Source: Loktanella salsilacus (GTDB taxonomy: Bacteria > Pseudomonadota > Alphaproteobacteria > Rhodobacterales > Rhodobacteraceae). Taken from it: DNA of 64,000 bases. Position 1 is the first letter of the stretch; each line of letters starts with the position of its first letter. This document shows, piece after piece, positions 19,809 through 28,517 of the stretch. The notes under the pieces were generated by a model. The model saw only the letters and a list, made by a program, of their open reading frames with translations, was not told where the DNA came from and ran no database searches. Both the position numbers and the translations under genes were made by a program. The stretch is taken from contig NZ_FOTF01000002.1 in the NCBI RefSeq assembly GCF_900114485.1, forward strand, positions 1-64,000, in the 5' to 3' direction.

Positions 19809-21017
19809 TTACATCGCTTTTTGCAGGTTCTGATCGACGGCATCAAGGAAGCCTTCGGTCGTCAGCCACTTTTGGTCCGGGCCAACCAGCAGGGCCAGGT
19901 CTTTGGTCATCTGGCCAGATTCGACCGTATCCACGACGACTTTTTCCAGCGTCTCGGCGAAGGCCATCAGCTGTGCGTTGTCGTCCAGCTTGGCGCGGTG
20001 CTTGATGCCGCCGGTCCATGCAAAGATCGACGCGATAGAGTTCGTGGACGTCGCCTTGCCAGCCTGGTGCTGACGGTAGTGACGGGTCACGGTGCCGTGG
20101 GCGGCTTCTGCTTCCACGATTTTGCCATCGGGGGTCATCAGCTGGGACGTCATCAGGCCAAGCGAGCCGAAGCCCTGTGCCACGGTGTCGGACTGCACGT
20201 CGCCGTCGTAGTTTTTGCAGGCCCAGACGTAGCCACCGGACCACTTCATGGAGGCCGCGACCATGTCGTCGATCAGGCGGTGCTCGTAAGTGATGCCAGC
20301 GGCCTTGAACTTGTCCTCGAACTCGGCGTCAAAGATCTCTTGGAAGATGTCCTTGAAGCGGCCGTCATAGGCCTTGAGGATCGTGTTCTTGGTCGACAGG
20401 TACACCGGATAGCCGCGCTTGAGGCCATAGTTCATCGATGCGCGGGCGAAGTCGCGGATCGATTCGTCCAGGTTGTACATCGCCATCGCGACACCGGCGG
20501 CGGGTGCGTCGAACACTTCGTGTTCAATCGTCTGGCCGTCGTCGCCGACGAACTTGATCGTCAGCTTGCCCTTGCCGGGAAAGCGGAAGTCGGTGGCTTT
20601 GTACTGGTCACCAAAGGCGTGACGGCCAACGATGATCGGCTGGGTCCAGCCGGGTACAAGGCGGGGCACGTTTTTGCAGATGATCGGCTCGCGGAAGATG
20701 ACGCCGCCAAGGATGTTGCGGATCGTGCCGTTCGGGCTGCGCCACATCTTCTTCAGGCCGAATTCTTCGACGCGCTGCTCGTCCGGGGTGATGGTCGCGC
20801 ATTTCACGCCAACGCCGACTTCGGCGATTTTGTGGGCAGCGTCGATGGTGATCTGGTCGTCGGTGCGATCACGCTCTTCCATGCTCAGGTCGTAGTACAG
20901 CAGATCCACGTCCAGATAGGGCAGGATCAGCTTTTGCTTGATGAAATCCCAGATGATGCGGGTCATTTCGTCGCCGTCGAGTTCGACGATCGGGTTAGCT
21001 ACCTTAATCTTGGACAT
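19809..21017 (-). CDS. icd: NADP-dependent isocitrate dehydrogenase
   Basis: The 402-aa enzyme oxidatively decarboxylates isocitrate to 2-oxoglutarate in the TCA cycle and supplies NADPH. It is the eukaryote-like homodimeric type found in alphaproteobacteria: [26 protein letters not shown], the substrate segment KSPNGTIRN as [26 protein letters not shown], and the metal-binding [22 protein letters not shown] with [17 protein letters not shown] 21017 has GGAG before it; an upstream in-frame ATG six codons earlier is less likely. A 9-bp inverted repeat at 21081-21102 lies upstream and may be its operator. Confidence 0.96.
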   Translation of the reverse strand: MSKIKVANPIVELDGDEMTRIIWDFIKQKLILPYLDVDLLYYDLSMEERDRTDDQITIDAAHKIAEVGVGVKCATITPDEQRVEEFGLKKMWRSPNGTIRNILGGVIFREPIICKNVPRLVPGWTQPIIVGRHAFGDQYKATDFRFPGKGKLTIKFVGDDGQTIEHEVFDAPAAGVAMAMYNLDESIRDFARASMNYGLKRGYPVYLSTKNTILKAYDGRFKDIFQEIFDAEFEDKFKAAGITYEHRLIDDMVAASMKWSGGYVWACKNYDGDVQSDTVAQGFGSLGLMTSQLMTPDGKIVEAEAAHGTVTRHYRQHQAGKATSTNSIASIFAWTGGIKHRAKLDDNAQLMAFAETLEKVVVDTVESGQMTKDLALLVGPDQKWLTTEGFLDAVDQNLQKAM

Positions 21018-21080
21018 GATGTCTCCGGTTGGCACGTTGCGATTGCACTCCTCCTAACGGAAAACTTAGCGTTCGGGAAG

Positions 21081-21102
21081 GCGGTATACGTCGGTATACC
21101 GC
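21081..21102. promoter_or_regulatory. Inverted repeat gcggtatac-N4-gtataccgc upstream of icd
   Basis: The 9-base arms 21081-21089 and 21094-21102 are perfectly complementary around gtcg. The site lies 64 bases upstream of the icd start and is not followed by a T-run, so it reads as a dimeric repressor or activator site rather than a terminator. Confidence 0.5.
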
Positions 21103-21124
21103 AAATAGATCGGGTGCTAAATGC

Positions 21125-21162
21125 AAAACAGGCGCGGCACCGATGGGTGCCGCGCCTGTTTT
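21125..21162 (-). terminator. Terminator at the end of the formate dehydrogenase operon
   Basis: The stem aaaacaggcgcggcacc (21125-21141) pairs with ggtgccgcgcctgtttt (21146-21162), 17 bp with a 4-base loop. It follows the 53-aa gene on the minus strand and shields icd from read-through. Confidence 0.9.
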
Positions 21163-21180
21163 TATAGGTTTGAACTGGCG

Positions 21181-21342
21181 TCAGTCGATTTTGGTTGTGA
21201 CGCTATCTGCATCGCCAACACGCACGCTGCTGCCCACGGTATAAGCCTCTTGCGAGGACAGAGGCACCGCATCGCGCAGGATGAAATGCGAGCCAACCAT
21301 GACAACCACAGCGGCGACACAAGAGAGTAGGAAAACCTTCAT
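21181..21342 (-). CDS. 53-aa membrane peptide, last gene of the formate dehydrogenase operon
   Basis: The protein begins MKVFLLSCVAAVVVMVGSHF, a hydrophobic segment with a Cys at position 8 and one Lys in front, and ends with a polar tail containing EAYTVGSSVRVGD. It could be a single-span membrane peptide or a secreted one. ATG 21342 lies 3 bases after the stop of the cytochrome b subunit gene and the terminator comes 19 bases after its own stop. It is therefore clearly part of the operon. I do not recognise the family. A role as an extra small subunit of the membrane complex is inference from position and topology. Confidence 0.65.
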   Translation of the reverse strand: MKVFLLSCVAAVVVMVGSHFILRDAVPLSSQEAYTVGSSVRVGDADSVTTKID

Positions 21343-21345
21343 CGC

Positions 21346-22569
21346 TTAAACCTTTCGCCGTGGTGTTGTCTCGGCCTCGACCTCTGCGGCCCAGATCGAG
21401 TGGTGCTCGCGTGCCCATTCGACGTCAACTTCGCCTTTGCCCATCGCGTCAAACGCGCCTTCCATACCGAGCGTGCCGATATAGATGTGGCCAAAGATGA
21501 TCGCCGTCAGGACCAACGCCAGAATGGCGTGCCAAAGCTGCGCCAGCTGCATTTCCTCTTGCGGGGCAAGGTTCACGGGCAGGGGCCCTTGACCGAACCA
21601 ACCGGGCGCGCCGATATCATTCAGCAAGCCGAAGGTGTGACCGAACAGGTTGATCTGGAACGGAAACAGCATCGACAGGCCAGAGACGGAAATCGAGGTG
21701 CCGAAGATGATCACCGACCAGAAGATCAGCTTTTGCCCGGCATTGAACTTTTTCGCCGGTGGATGGCCACCGCCAAACATGCCGCCGCCGCGCAGGATCC
21801 ACTTGATATCGGTCCGGTCCGGCAGGTTATGCGCGACCCAGAACACAAAGATCATGACCAGCGCGATGATGAACGCCCAAGAGATGTTGTCATGCACCCA
21901 CTTGGTCACGCCAGCCACAGCCGCAAAAGCGTCGTGGCCAAAGATCGGGATGAACACCTTGCGGCCAAACAGTGACAGCAAGCCGGTGATGCCAAGCGTG
22001 ATAAAGGACGCGGCCAGCAGCCAATGGGCGAAACGCTCAATCGCTTTGAAACGTTCGATGTAACGGCCCTGCGGCGCGTGATCGAGCTTTACCTTGCCGC
22101 GGATCAAATAGAACAGCGCCAGCACGGCCAGCGTGCCGCCAAGACCGATGGCACCCCAAAACAGCAGGGGACCACTGCGGAATTCCAGCCAGCGCATGCC
22201 GCCATCTTGGATTAGCGTATGTGATGCGGGGCCGTTGTTTTGCGTGCGGATGTCCGCCTCGTCATAGCGCATGGCGCGCCACAGATCGGCATCGGACGGG
22301 CCGCCGCGTGTGAACAGCGGGCTATCGGTTGGATAGACTGGCTTGTCTTGGCCAAGGTTTTCGGACCGATAGCTGTCGTCGACAACCTCGCCGTTTTGGC
22401 GGGCAAGGATGTCTTCTAGCGTTGTGGCCCCGCCGGTGGACGCGCGCGGGGCGGCTTCGCTTGCCCCCTCCGCGACCGGGGCCTGCAGAACATCGGGGTC
22501 GACGTATTGCGCCAACGCCGGCCCGGACAGGCCGATCGTCAGCAAAAGGGCAGTGAGGGCGCGCAGCAT
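21346..22569 (-). CDS. fdhI: Formate dehydrogenase gamma subunit (cytochrome b556)
   Basis: The 407-aa protein takes electrons from the Fe-S subunit and reduces quinone at the inner membrane. A signal-like N-terminus (MLRALTALLLTIGLSGPALA) and a periplasmic stretch of about 130 residues precede the cytochrome b domain: ERFKAIERFAHWLLAASFITLGITGLLSLFG, KWVHDNISWAFIIALVMIFVFW, KLIFWSVIIFGTSISVSGLSMLFPF and LWHAILALVLTAIIFGHIYIGTLG. These give four membrane helices with paired His for two hemes b. ATG 22569 has AGGAG 8 bases before it. It is 63 bases after fdhB. The long N-terminal region is typical of Roseobacter FdhI and longer than E. coli FdnI (217 aa). Confidence 0.93.
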   Translation of the reverse strand: MLRALTALLLTIGLSGPALAQYVDPDVLQAPVAEGASEAAPRASTGGATTLEDILARQNGEVVDDSYRSENLGQDKPVYPTDSPLFTRGGPSDADLWRAMRYDEADIRTQNNGPASHTLIQDGGMRWLEFRSGPLLFWGAIGLGGTLAVLALFYLIRGKVKLDHAPQGRYIERFKAIERFAHWLLAASFITLGITGLLSLFGRKVFIPIFGHDAFAAVAGVTKWVHDNISWAFIIALVMIFVFWVAHNLPDRTDIKWILRGGGMFGGGHPPAKKFNAGQKLIFWSVIIFGTSISVSGLSMLFPFQINLFGHTFGLLNDIGAPGWFGQGPLPVNLAPQEEMQLAQLWHAILALVLTAIIFGHIYIGTLGMEGAFDAMGKGEVDVEWAREHHSIWAAEVEAETTPRRKV

Positions 22570-22632
22570 GGGCAGGCTCCTGTCTGGATCACAAAGGGAA
22601 AAGGGGCGGCACTTGGCCGCCCCGCACAAACC

Positions 22633-23226
22633 TTACTGGCCTTTCAGGCCGTAAGCAGTGCCCCAACCCCATGCGCCAGCGCCAAAGCCGCGGGCCACGG
22701 TGCGTTCGCGATAGATTTCCGACACCACATTGCCGTCGCCGGCTAGCAGTGCCTTGGTGGAACACATCTCGGCGCAGATCGGCAGCTTGCCTTCGGCGAT
22801 CCGGTTGCGACCGTACTTCTGGAACTCTGCCTCGGAGTGGTTTTCTTCGGGGCCACCGTTGCAGAAGGTACACTTGTCCATCTTGCCGCGGCTACCAAAG
22901 TTGCCAGCCTGCGGGTACTGCGGCGCGCCAAACGGGCAGGCGTAGAAGCAGTAACCGCAACCGATGCACAGGTCCTTAGAGTGCAGAACCACACCGTCGT
23001 CGGTCTGGTAAAAGCAATCCACCGGGCAGACGGCCATGCAAGGCGCGTCAGAGCAGTGCATGCAGGCGACAGAGATCGAGCGTTCGCCCGGCTTGCCGTC
23101 CTGAATGGTCACAACTTTCCGGCGGTTGATGCCCCAAGGCACCTCATGCTCGTTCTTACAGGCGGTAACGCAGGCGTTGCATTCGATGCAGCGTTCAGCG
23201 TCGCAGAGAAATTTTGCGCGTGCCAT
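22633..23226 (-). CDS. fdhB: Formate dehydrogenase beta subunit (four [4Fe-4S] ferredoxin)
   Basis: The 197-aa protein relays electrons from the catalytic subunit to the cytochrome. Four cysteine groups are visible: CIECNACVTACKNEHEVPWG (residues 14-33), CMHCSDAPCMAVCPVDCF, CIGCGYCFYACPFGAPQ and CTFCNGG near residue 115. It lacks a C-terminal membrane anchor of the FdnH kind and lacks its own Tat signal, so it should be exported with FdhA as a hitch-hiker. ATG 23226 has AAGGAG in front and lies 12 bases after fdhA. There is 'GFGAGAWGWGTAYGLKGQ' at the C-terminus. Confidence 0.94.
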   Translation of the reverse strand: MARAKFLCDAERCIECNACVTACKNEHEVPWGINRRKVVTIQDGKPGERSISVACMHCSDAPCMAVCPVDCFYQTDDGVVLHSKDLCIGCGYCFYACPFGAPQYPQAGNFGSRGKMDKCTFCNGGPEENHSEAEFQKYGRNRIAEGKLPICAEMCSTKALLAGDGNVVSEIYRERTVARGFGAGAWGWGTAYGLKGQ

Positions 23227-23238
23227 ATATAGTGCTCC

Positions 23239-26199
23239 TTACGCTACGCTGATTTTGCAGAGGGTGGCTTTGGTTTCCTGCATTTGGGTCACCGAGTCGT
23301 AGCCGTATGTCTGCGCTGTGTTTGTGGATTCGCCCAGCACGATGGGGTCTGCACCTTCGGGATATTTGTCCCGCAGATCAACACCTTCGCTGACGCCGCC
23401 AAAGTGGAATGGCATAAAGGCGACACCTTCGCCGACCCGTTCGGTGACCATGGCCATAACTTTGACCTTGCCGCCCTCAGGACCTTCGACCCAAACATCT
23501 TTGCCGTCGCGCACACCAAGGTTGTTGGCATCACGCGGGTTGATTTCGACAAACATGTTCTGCTGAAGCTCGGCCAACCAAGGGTTGGACCGGGTTTCAT
23601 CGCCGCCACCTTCGTATTCAACAAGCCGGCCAGAGGTCAGCACGATGGGGAAGCCTTCGGAAAAGTCGTTTTCCTGAATGGACTTATACATCGTGGGCAG
23701 ACGCCAGAACTTCTTGTCTTCATAGGTCGGATAGTCGGCAACCAGATCGCGGCGCGCGGTGTACAGCGGCTCGCGGTGGATTGGGACTGGATCGGGGAAG
23801 GTCCAGACGACGCAGCGGGCCTTGGCGTTACCGTAAGGGGCGCAGCCATGCAGGATCGCAACGCGCTGGATGCCGCCCGACAGGTCGGTCTTCCAGTTCA
23901 CGCCGCCGACATTGTCGACGTAATCGGACGGGATCTCTCCGGTCTGGCTTGTCTCGCCGACTTCTTCGGTGCCCGGACGGGTGTCACGGAAGCCCGCGAC
24001 CCATTCGATCATGTTCCGCTCGTAGGCGGTCAGGTCTTTGTCCCAGCCCAGTTCGATCAGCATTGCCATGGTGAATTCAGGGTAACCGTCCTGAATTTCG
24101 GACCCGACAGTAAAGCTGCCTTCGGCAAGCAGGTTGTCGCCATTGCGTTCGACACCGTAACGGGCGCGGAACGGCAGGCCGCCTTCGGCCACGGACAGCG
24201 ATGTATCGTACAAGTTCGCCGAACCGGGGTGGTTCATTTCGGGCGTACCCCAAGCTGGCCATGGCATGCCGTAGAAATCGCCGTCAGCCGGGCCACCATT
24301 CGCGCGCAGCGTTGTGCGGTCGAATGTGTGCTGGTTTGCCATGTGCATTTTCATGCGCTCTGGCGATTGTGCGGTATAGCCGACTGTCCACATGCCGCGG
24401 TTAAATTCGCGGGTGATGTCCTCGATGTTCGGCTCGTCGCCGTCGATCGCGATGTTGCGGAACAGACGATCGGTGAACCCGAACTTGTCTGCGAACAGCT
24501 TCATGATCGTGTGGTCGACCTTGGATTCGAACAGAGGCTCGACCACTTTGTCGCGCCACTGCAGCGAACGGTTCGACGCGGTGACAGAGCCGCGGGTTTC
24601 GAACTGCGTCGTGGCGGGCAGCAGGTACACGCCATCGGTGCGGTCGTTCATGACGGCAGAAACGGTGGGATACGGGTCAACGACGACCAGCATGTCCAGC
24701 TTTTCCATTGCCGTCTTCATTTCCTTCATCCGCGTCTGGCTGTTTGGGGCGTGGCCCCAGAATACCATCGCGCGGGTGTTGGCGGGTTGGTCAATGTTAT
24801 CAGCATCTTCCAGGACACCGTCGATCCAGCGGCTGACGGGAATACCGGTCAGGTTCATCATGCTGGTTTCGTCATAGGTCGCGTCAGAGAAGTTGCCCTT
24901 GAGCCAGTCCAGATCTTCGTCCCAGACCCGTGCCCAATGCGCCCAAGCACCCGGTGTCAGGCCGTAGTAGCCGGGCAGGGTGTCGGCCAGCACGCCAAGG
25001 TCGGTCGCGCCTTGCACGTTGTCGTGGCCGCGGAAGATGTTGGTACCGCCGCCGGCGGTGCCCATGTTCCCCAGTGCCAGCTGCAGGATGCAGTATGCGC
25101 GGGTGTTGTTGTTACCGTTAGAGTGCTGCGTGCCACCCATGCACCAGATCAGGGTGCCGGGACGGTTGTTGGCCAGCGTCTTTGCGACGCGCTCTAGCTG
25201 CTCGCCGGGGACGCCGGTGACGCGCTCGACTTCTTCGGGGTTCCAGCTGGCAACTTCTGTGCGGATTTGATCCATGCCCCAGACGCGCTGGCGGATGAAT
25301 TCAGTGTCTTCCCACTTGTTTTCAAAGATGTGCCACAGGATGCCCCAGACAAGAGCCACGTCCGAACCGGGCCGCATCCGCACAAATTCATCCGCGTGGG
25401 CGGCGGTGCGGGTAAAGCGTGGATCGCAAACGATCAGCGGTGCGTTGTTCTCTTCCTTGGCCTTCAGCACGTGCAGCAGCGACACGGGGTGCGCCTCTGC
25501 AGGGTTGCCGCCGATGATCAGGATGGCTTTGGAATTGTGGATGTCGTTGTAGCTGTTGGTCATGGCGCCGTAGCCCCATGTGTTCGCGACGCCAGCAACG
25601 GTGGTCGAGTGGCAGATCCGCGCCTGGTGGTCGACGTTGTTCGTGCCCCAATAGGCGGCGAACTTACGGAACAGATAGGCCTGCTCGTTGTTGTGCTTGG
25701 CGGAGCCCAACCAATAGACAGAATCCGGACCGGACTCTTCTTTGATTTTCATCATGCCGTCGCCGATCTCGTTGATCGCCGTCTCCCAGCTGATGCGTTC
25801 CCAGTTGCCGCCGACTTTCTTCATCGGGTACTTCAGGCGACGTTCGCCGTGGGCGTGTTCACGCACCGCAGCACCTTTTGCGCAATGCGCGCCAAGGTTG
25901 AACGGGCTGTCCCAACCGGGTTCCTGACCGGTCCAAACGCCGTTCTGCACCTCTGCAATCACGGTGCAACCCACGGAACAGTGGGTGCAGACGGATTTGA
26001 TGATCTCGGCGTTGGTGTTCGCCTGCGTCTGCGCGCTGGCAGCGGTGACGCTGCCGCCCGTGGCCGCGATGGCGGTCAGACCACCGATGACAAGACCAGA
26101 GCCCGCCAGAAAGCTGCGGCGGTTCACGGTCTTGGCCCCGTCGCGGGCAACGATGCCCGGACGGCTTGAGGCGGTCGATGTTGTCTTTTTACGAAGCAT
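23239..26199 (-). CDS. fdhA: Formate dehydrogenase catalytic subunit (bis-MGD Mo/W enzyme, Tat-exported)
   Basis: The 986-aa subunit oxidises formate to CO2. A Tat signal (NRRSFLAGSG, residues 26-35) and a hydrophobic stretch to about 56 place it in the periplasm. A [4Fe-4S] site is formed by Cys71, Cys74, Cys78 and Cys106. The metal ligand is Cys196 followed by His197 (ARICHSTTV), so it is a Cys and not a selenocysteine enzyme. MGD-binding stretches include ILIIGGNPAEAHPVS, GTLIWCMGGTQHSNGNNNTRAYCILQLALGN and a C-terminal molybdopterin dinucleotide domain (GFPIVLTSGRLVEYEGGG). ATG 26199 has a GGGAGGA site. The nearby tungstate-type transporter suggests tungsten may replace molybdenum, which sequence cannot prove. 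Confidence 0.94.
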   Translation of the reverse strand: MLRKKTTSTASSRPGIVARDGAKTVNRRSFLAGSGLVIGGLTAIAATGGSVTAASAQTQANTNAEIIKSVCTHCSVGCTVIAEVQNGVWTGQEPGWDSPFNLGAHCAKGAAVREHAHGERRLKYPMKKVGGNWERISWETAINEIGDGMMKIKEESGPDSVYWLGSAKHNNEQAYLFRKFAAYWGTNNVDHQARICHSTTVAGVANTWGYGAMTNSYNDIHNSKAILIIGGNPAEAHPVSLLHVLKAKEENNAPLIVCDPRFTRTAAHADEFVRMRPGSDVALVWGILWHIFENKWEDTEFIRQRVWGMDQIRTEVASWNPEEVERVTGVPGEQLERVAKTLANNRPGTLIWCMGGTQHSNGNNNTRAYCILQLALGNMGTAGGGTNIFRGHDNVQGATDLGVLADTLPGYYGLTPGAWAHWARVWDEDLDWLKGNFSDATYDETSMMNLTGIPVSRWIDGVLEDADNIDQPANTRAMVFWGHAPNSQTRMKEMKTAMEKLDMLVVVDPYPTVSAVMNDRTDGVYLLPATTQFETRGSVTASNRSLQWRDKVVEPLFESKVDHTIMKLFADKFGFTDRLFRNIAIDGDEPNIEDITREFNRGMWTVGYTAQSPERMKMHMANQHTFDRTTLRANGGPADGDFYGMPWPAWGTPEMNHPGSANLYDTSLSVAEGGLPFRARYGVERNGDNLLAEGSFTVGSEIQDGYPEFTMAMLIELGWDKDLTAYERNMIEWVAGFRDTRPGTEEVGETSQTGEIPSDYVDNVGGVNWKTDLSGGIQRVAILHGCAPYGNAKARCVVWTFPDPVPIHREPLYTARRDLVADYPTYEDKKFWRLPTMYKSIQENDFSEGFPIVLTSGRLVEYEGGGDETRSNPWLAELQQNMFVEINPRDANNLGVRDGKDVWVEGPEGGKVKVMAMVTERVGEGVAFMPFHFGGVSEGVDLRDKYPEGADPIVLGESTNTAQTYGYDSVTQMQETKATLCKISVA

Positions 26200-26253
26200 G
26201 TTTTCCTCCCTCAGCCGCGGCCCATTTCAGGACCGGACTGGTGTTGCATCTGA

Positions 26254-26445
26254 TCAGAAACGGGCGCTGGCGAAATACGCGCGGGTGTGGTCGGTGTCCT
26301 GCATGACGCTGGACGACAGATCGACCGGGTTCGCCGCAGCGGTGGTTGGTGCGGCTGTTGCGGCGGCGACAATGGCTGCCGGCGCGGCGGTGCCTGCCAG
26401 TTTCAGGAAACCGCGGCGGTTTGTGCCTTTGGTATCATCAGTCAT
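26254..26445 (-). CDS. Formate dehydrogenase region Tat-target peptide
   Basis: The 63-aa protein has a twin-arginine signal (NRRGFLKLAG, residues 9-18), then an Ala-rich hydrophobic run to about residue 38 and a short tail. It matches the small 'formate dehydrogenase region TAT target' family (TIGR02811 type) that accompanies Fdh operons. Its role is unknown; a decoy or co-export partner for FdhA maturation is one idea. ATG 26445 has GGGAGG before it and overlaps the chaperone gene stop by 4 bases. fdhA starts 54 bases downstream. Confidence 0.85.
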   Translation of the reverse strand: MTDDTKGTNRRGFLKLAGTAAPAAIVAAATAAPTTAAANPVDLSSSVMQDTDHTRAYFASARF

Positions 26446-27095
26446 GTCGATCCTCCCAGATGCCGGGTATTTGGCCCGTTTGTGTGTTGTTCTTCATTCG
26501 AAAGCCGAAAGGCTTCTTTTTCGATAGTCATAAAGGCTTGGCCGACGGCCCCAACCCCTGCGTAAAAGACCGAACCCTTGGCTGCGGTCAGATCGCCAAA
26601 AAAGTGACCAGCCCATGGGCCGATATGCTTGGCGAAGAAATCGTTCTGTACGCTTAACGTCGCTGGTGCGCCAAAGCGGCCAACGATCAAGCCGCCCATC
26701 ATCTCCATCAAGGATGCGATGTTGTCCTCAGGCTCGAACACATTGTCGGACCGTGCGATGCGCAGGGCCGCCATATCGCCGCGCAGACGCGCCAGCGGCT
26801 TTTCGTTCAGAAAACCCGTTAGGTAGTAGCTGACGTAGGGCAGCAATTCGCCCCGGCCAAGGCCAATGAACAGCGCGTTATATTCGGTGATGACGCCCTT
26901 GGGCTTGGTCACTTTTGCCACGGCGGCCAGTTGGTCGATCGCGCGGCCCAGTTCGGACGTATCGCCCGACAGACCGGCGGTCTGGTCTAGCAGCATCTGC
27001 TCCGGCGGGGCGGACAGGATCAGTCCCAGATAATTGTACAGATCCGCGCGCAGGCGGTCCTCTGCATCAATCCGGGGCAGGGTGTCAGCAGTCAT
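26442..27095 (-). CDS. TorD/DmsD-family molecular chaperone for formate dehydrogenase
   Basis: The 217-aa all-helical protein has the TorD-like signature: RADLYNYLGLILSAPPEQMLL, EYNALFIGLGRGELLPYVSYYLTGFLNEKPLARLRGDMAALRI and EDNIASLMEMMGGLI, ending FFAKHIGPWAGHFFGDL. Such chaperones bind the Tat signal and hold the apo-enzyme until MGD is inserted. It is fused by 4-base overlaps to the DUF3306 gene upstream and the Tat-target peptide gene downstream, so it is co-translated with its likely clients. Confidence 0.88.
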   Translation of the reverse strand: MTADTLPRIDAEDRLRADLYNYLGLILSAPPEQMLLDQTAGLSGDTSELGRAIDQLAAVAKVTKPKGVITEYNALFIGLGRGELLPYVSYYLTGFLNEKPLARLRGDMAALRIARSDNVFEPEDNIASLMEMMGGLIVGRFGAPATLSVQNDFFAKHIGPWAGHFFGDLTAAKGSVFYAGVGAVGQAFMTIEKEAFRLSNEEQHTNGPNTRHLGGST

Positions 27096-27739
27096 GTACG
27101 GTCTCCGAATTCAAATCGCATGCGGCGCGGCGCACGGGCGGCAGGGGCGTCTGCATCATCTGCATCGTCCACACCATCTTGCGCTGCCGTATCTTCGTTA
27201 ACGTCTTCGGTTGGAACGCTGGCGTTTGCAACCGACGCAACAACTGGTGCGACATCTTCGCGCAGCGGGTCCTGCGTGTCGGCCTCAGCGTCTGCTATGG
27301 CAACTTCGGCCGCAGCGTCTTTGGCCGCGGCTTCTTCTGCCATCTTTTCCACATGGGCCAGCAACCCGCGGCCCACCTGATAGCTTGTCTTGATGACGCC
27401 TTGTCCGGTCGATCCGGTCAGATAGTCGGTGTCGTAATCGTTCAGCCCGTCCAGACAGGCCAGCACAGGGTCCGACCGCCACAGATTGCGCAGGGCGCGG
27501 TTGCGCAGGTGCATCGGGACAGCTTTGGCCATGAAGGCTGCAAAGTTGTCGCCTTTGCGCAAAGTGTCCGGGTCGGGCAGGTCAAGCAGTTCCAGAATAT
27601 CGGTATCCGACATCTCTGACAGGTCAGGCTCGACCTCCTCAGGCGTAACGGGCTCTTCTGGAACACTGACGAGTTCAGCTTCGCGCTCTGCTTTCAGGCC
27701 AGCGCGGCGGCGGGCGAAAAAGGATTGCTCCTGACTCAT
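27092..27739 (-). CDS. DUF3306 family protein, formate dehydrogenase accessory
   Basis: The 215-aa protein has the DUF3306 pattern FFARRRAGLKAEREAE near the N-terminus and then LSEMSDTDILELLDLPDPDTLRKGDNFAAFMAKAVPMHLRNRALRNLWRSDPVLACLDGLNDYDTDYL. The C-terminal half is low complexity, acidic and Ala-rich, ending in a basic tail. No catalytic motif is visible. The family is almost always next to DUF3305 and Fdh genes, and the same holds here with 4-base overlaps on both sides. A role in assembly or quality control of the Mo/W enzyme is inferred from context. Confidence 0.85.
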   Translation of the reverse strand: MSQEQSFFARRRAGLKAEREAELVSVPEEPVTPEEVEPDLSEMSDTDILELLDLPDPDTLRKGDNFAAFMAKAVPMHLRNRALRNLWRSDPVLACLDGLNDYDTDYLTGSTGQGVIKTSYQVGRGLLAHVEKMAEEAAAKDAAAEVAIADAEADTQDPLREDVAPVVASVANASVPTEDVNEDTAAQDGVDDADDADAPAARAPRRMRFEFGDRT

Positions 27740-28347
27740 TCCGTCACCTCGTGCCGGGTCGGCGCACGGTAAACGTCAGTGGTCTGCGCAATCCGGCGAT
27801 CACCGATGCCGTCCTGCACGCCGTCCGTCTTTTGCCGGTCGCGGCGGCGCTTGATAAAGGCTTCTTCGGTATGATGCTGTTCAACGAAATCGGTGATCCA
27901 CGCCAAGACAGGGGCGGGCATCACGACCTTTTCGACCAGCTCTTCACCGGAGTCGGCGTAGTCCTGCGCCTCGTAAGGGGATGCAGTGACCATCACCACA
28001 TCGAGCGGCGCATTAGGGCGATCATCAACGCGGCGCAGAATGACATAGACCGACGGCTGGCGCGTTTGCAGTTCGTGCACATAAGCTTGGGTATCGGATG
28101 GATACAGGCGCACTGTGCGCGTGGCGGCATGAAACAAGGTCGCCTCGCCATCCTCGCGCAGCACTTTCCAATCGGCAGGGGCCGCGCCCGGCAAGACGTC
28201 CACGGCCAGCCACGCCCATTTAGCCCAGCGGGTGACCCCGGGGCTGCGGCGAATGACAACGCCCATCGGCATCGTTTGGCTGTCTGGCGTAGTGAAGGGC
28301 AATGCCCGCTCCTTGCTGGATGGCTGGGGTCGGCTTTTGTTGATCAT
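27736..28347 (-). CDS. DUF3305 family protein, formate dehydrogenase accessory
   Basis: The 203-aa protein carries the DUF3305 core MPMGVVIRRSPGVTRWAKWAWLAVDVLPGAAPADWKVLREDGEATLFHAATRTVRLYPSDTQAYVHELQTRQPSVYVILRR, then SPYEAQDYADSGEELVEKVVMP and a basic C-terminus. Its function is unknown. It is the first gene of the fdh operon and overlaps DUF3306 by 4 bases. The start is uncertain: ATG 28347 gives a 25-residue basic lead, while ATG 28272 would start at the family core; neither has a clear ribosome site. The promoter should lie in the 170-base region shared with the divergent ferredoxin gene. Confidence 0.83.
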   Translation of the reverse strand: MINKSRPQPSSKERALPFTTPDSQTMPMGVVIRRSPGVTRWAKWAWLAVDVLPGAAPADWKVLREDGEATLFHAATRTVRLYPSDTQAYVHELQTRQPSVYVILRRVDDRPNAPLDVVMVTASPYEAQDYADSGEELVEKVVMPAPVLAWITDFVEQHHTEEAFIKRRRDRQKTDGVQDGIGDRRIAQTTDVYRAPTRHEVTE

Positions 28348-28517
28348 GCGCTAAATGCCGCCGAAGGCCAAGGTGAAATTTCTATGCAGTAGGACAGGTT
28401 ACGCGGTAAATCGTGCTGCGCTGCGGCATTTTTGAGCGTTCTGTGAATCTAGGTTAGCAGTTTACCTTTCTGTGTATTGATGATGAAAAAGGCGCTGCAC
28501 GCTATAGGAGCCAGCCG

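Noticed and set aside
23284-25197. A 637-codon open frame antisense to fdhA
   Set aside because: It is a GC-rich shadow of an unambiguous gene; its translation has no recognisable domain and no ribosome site.
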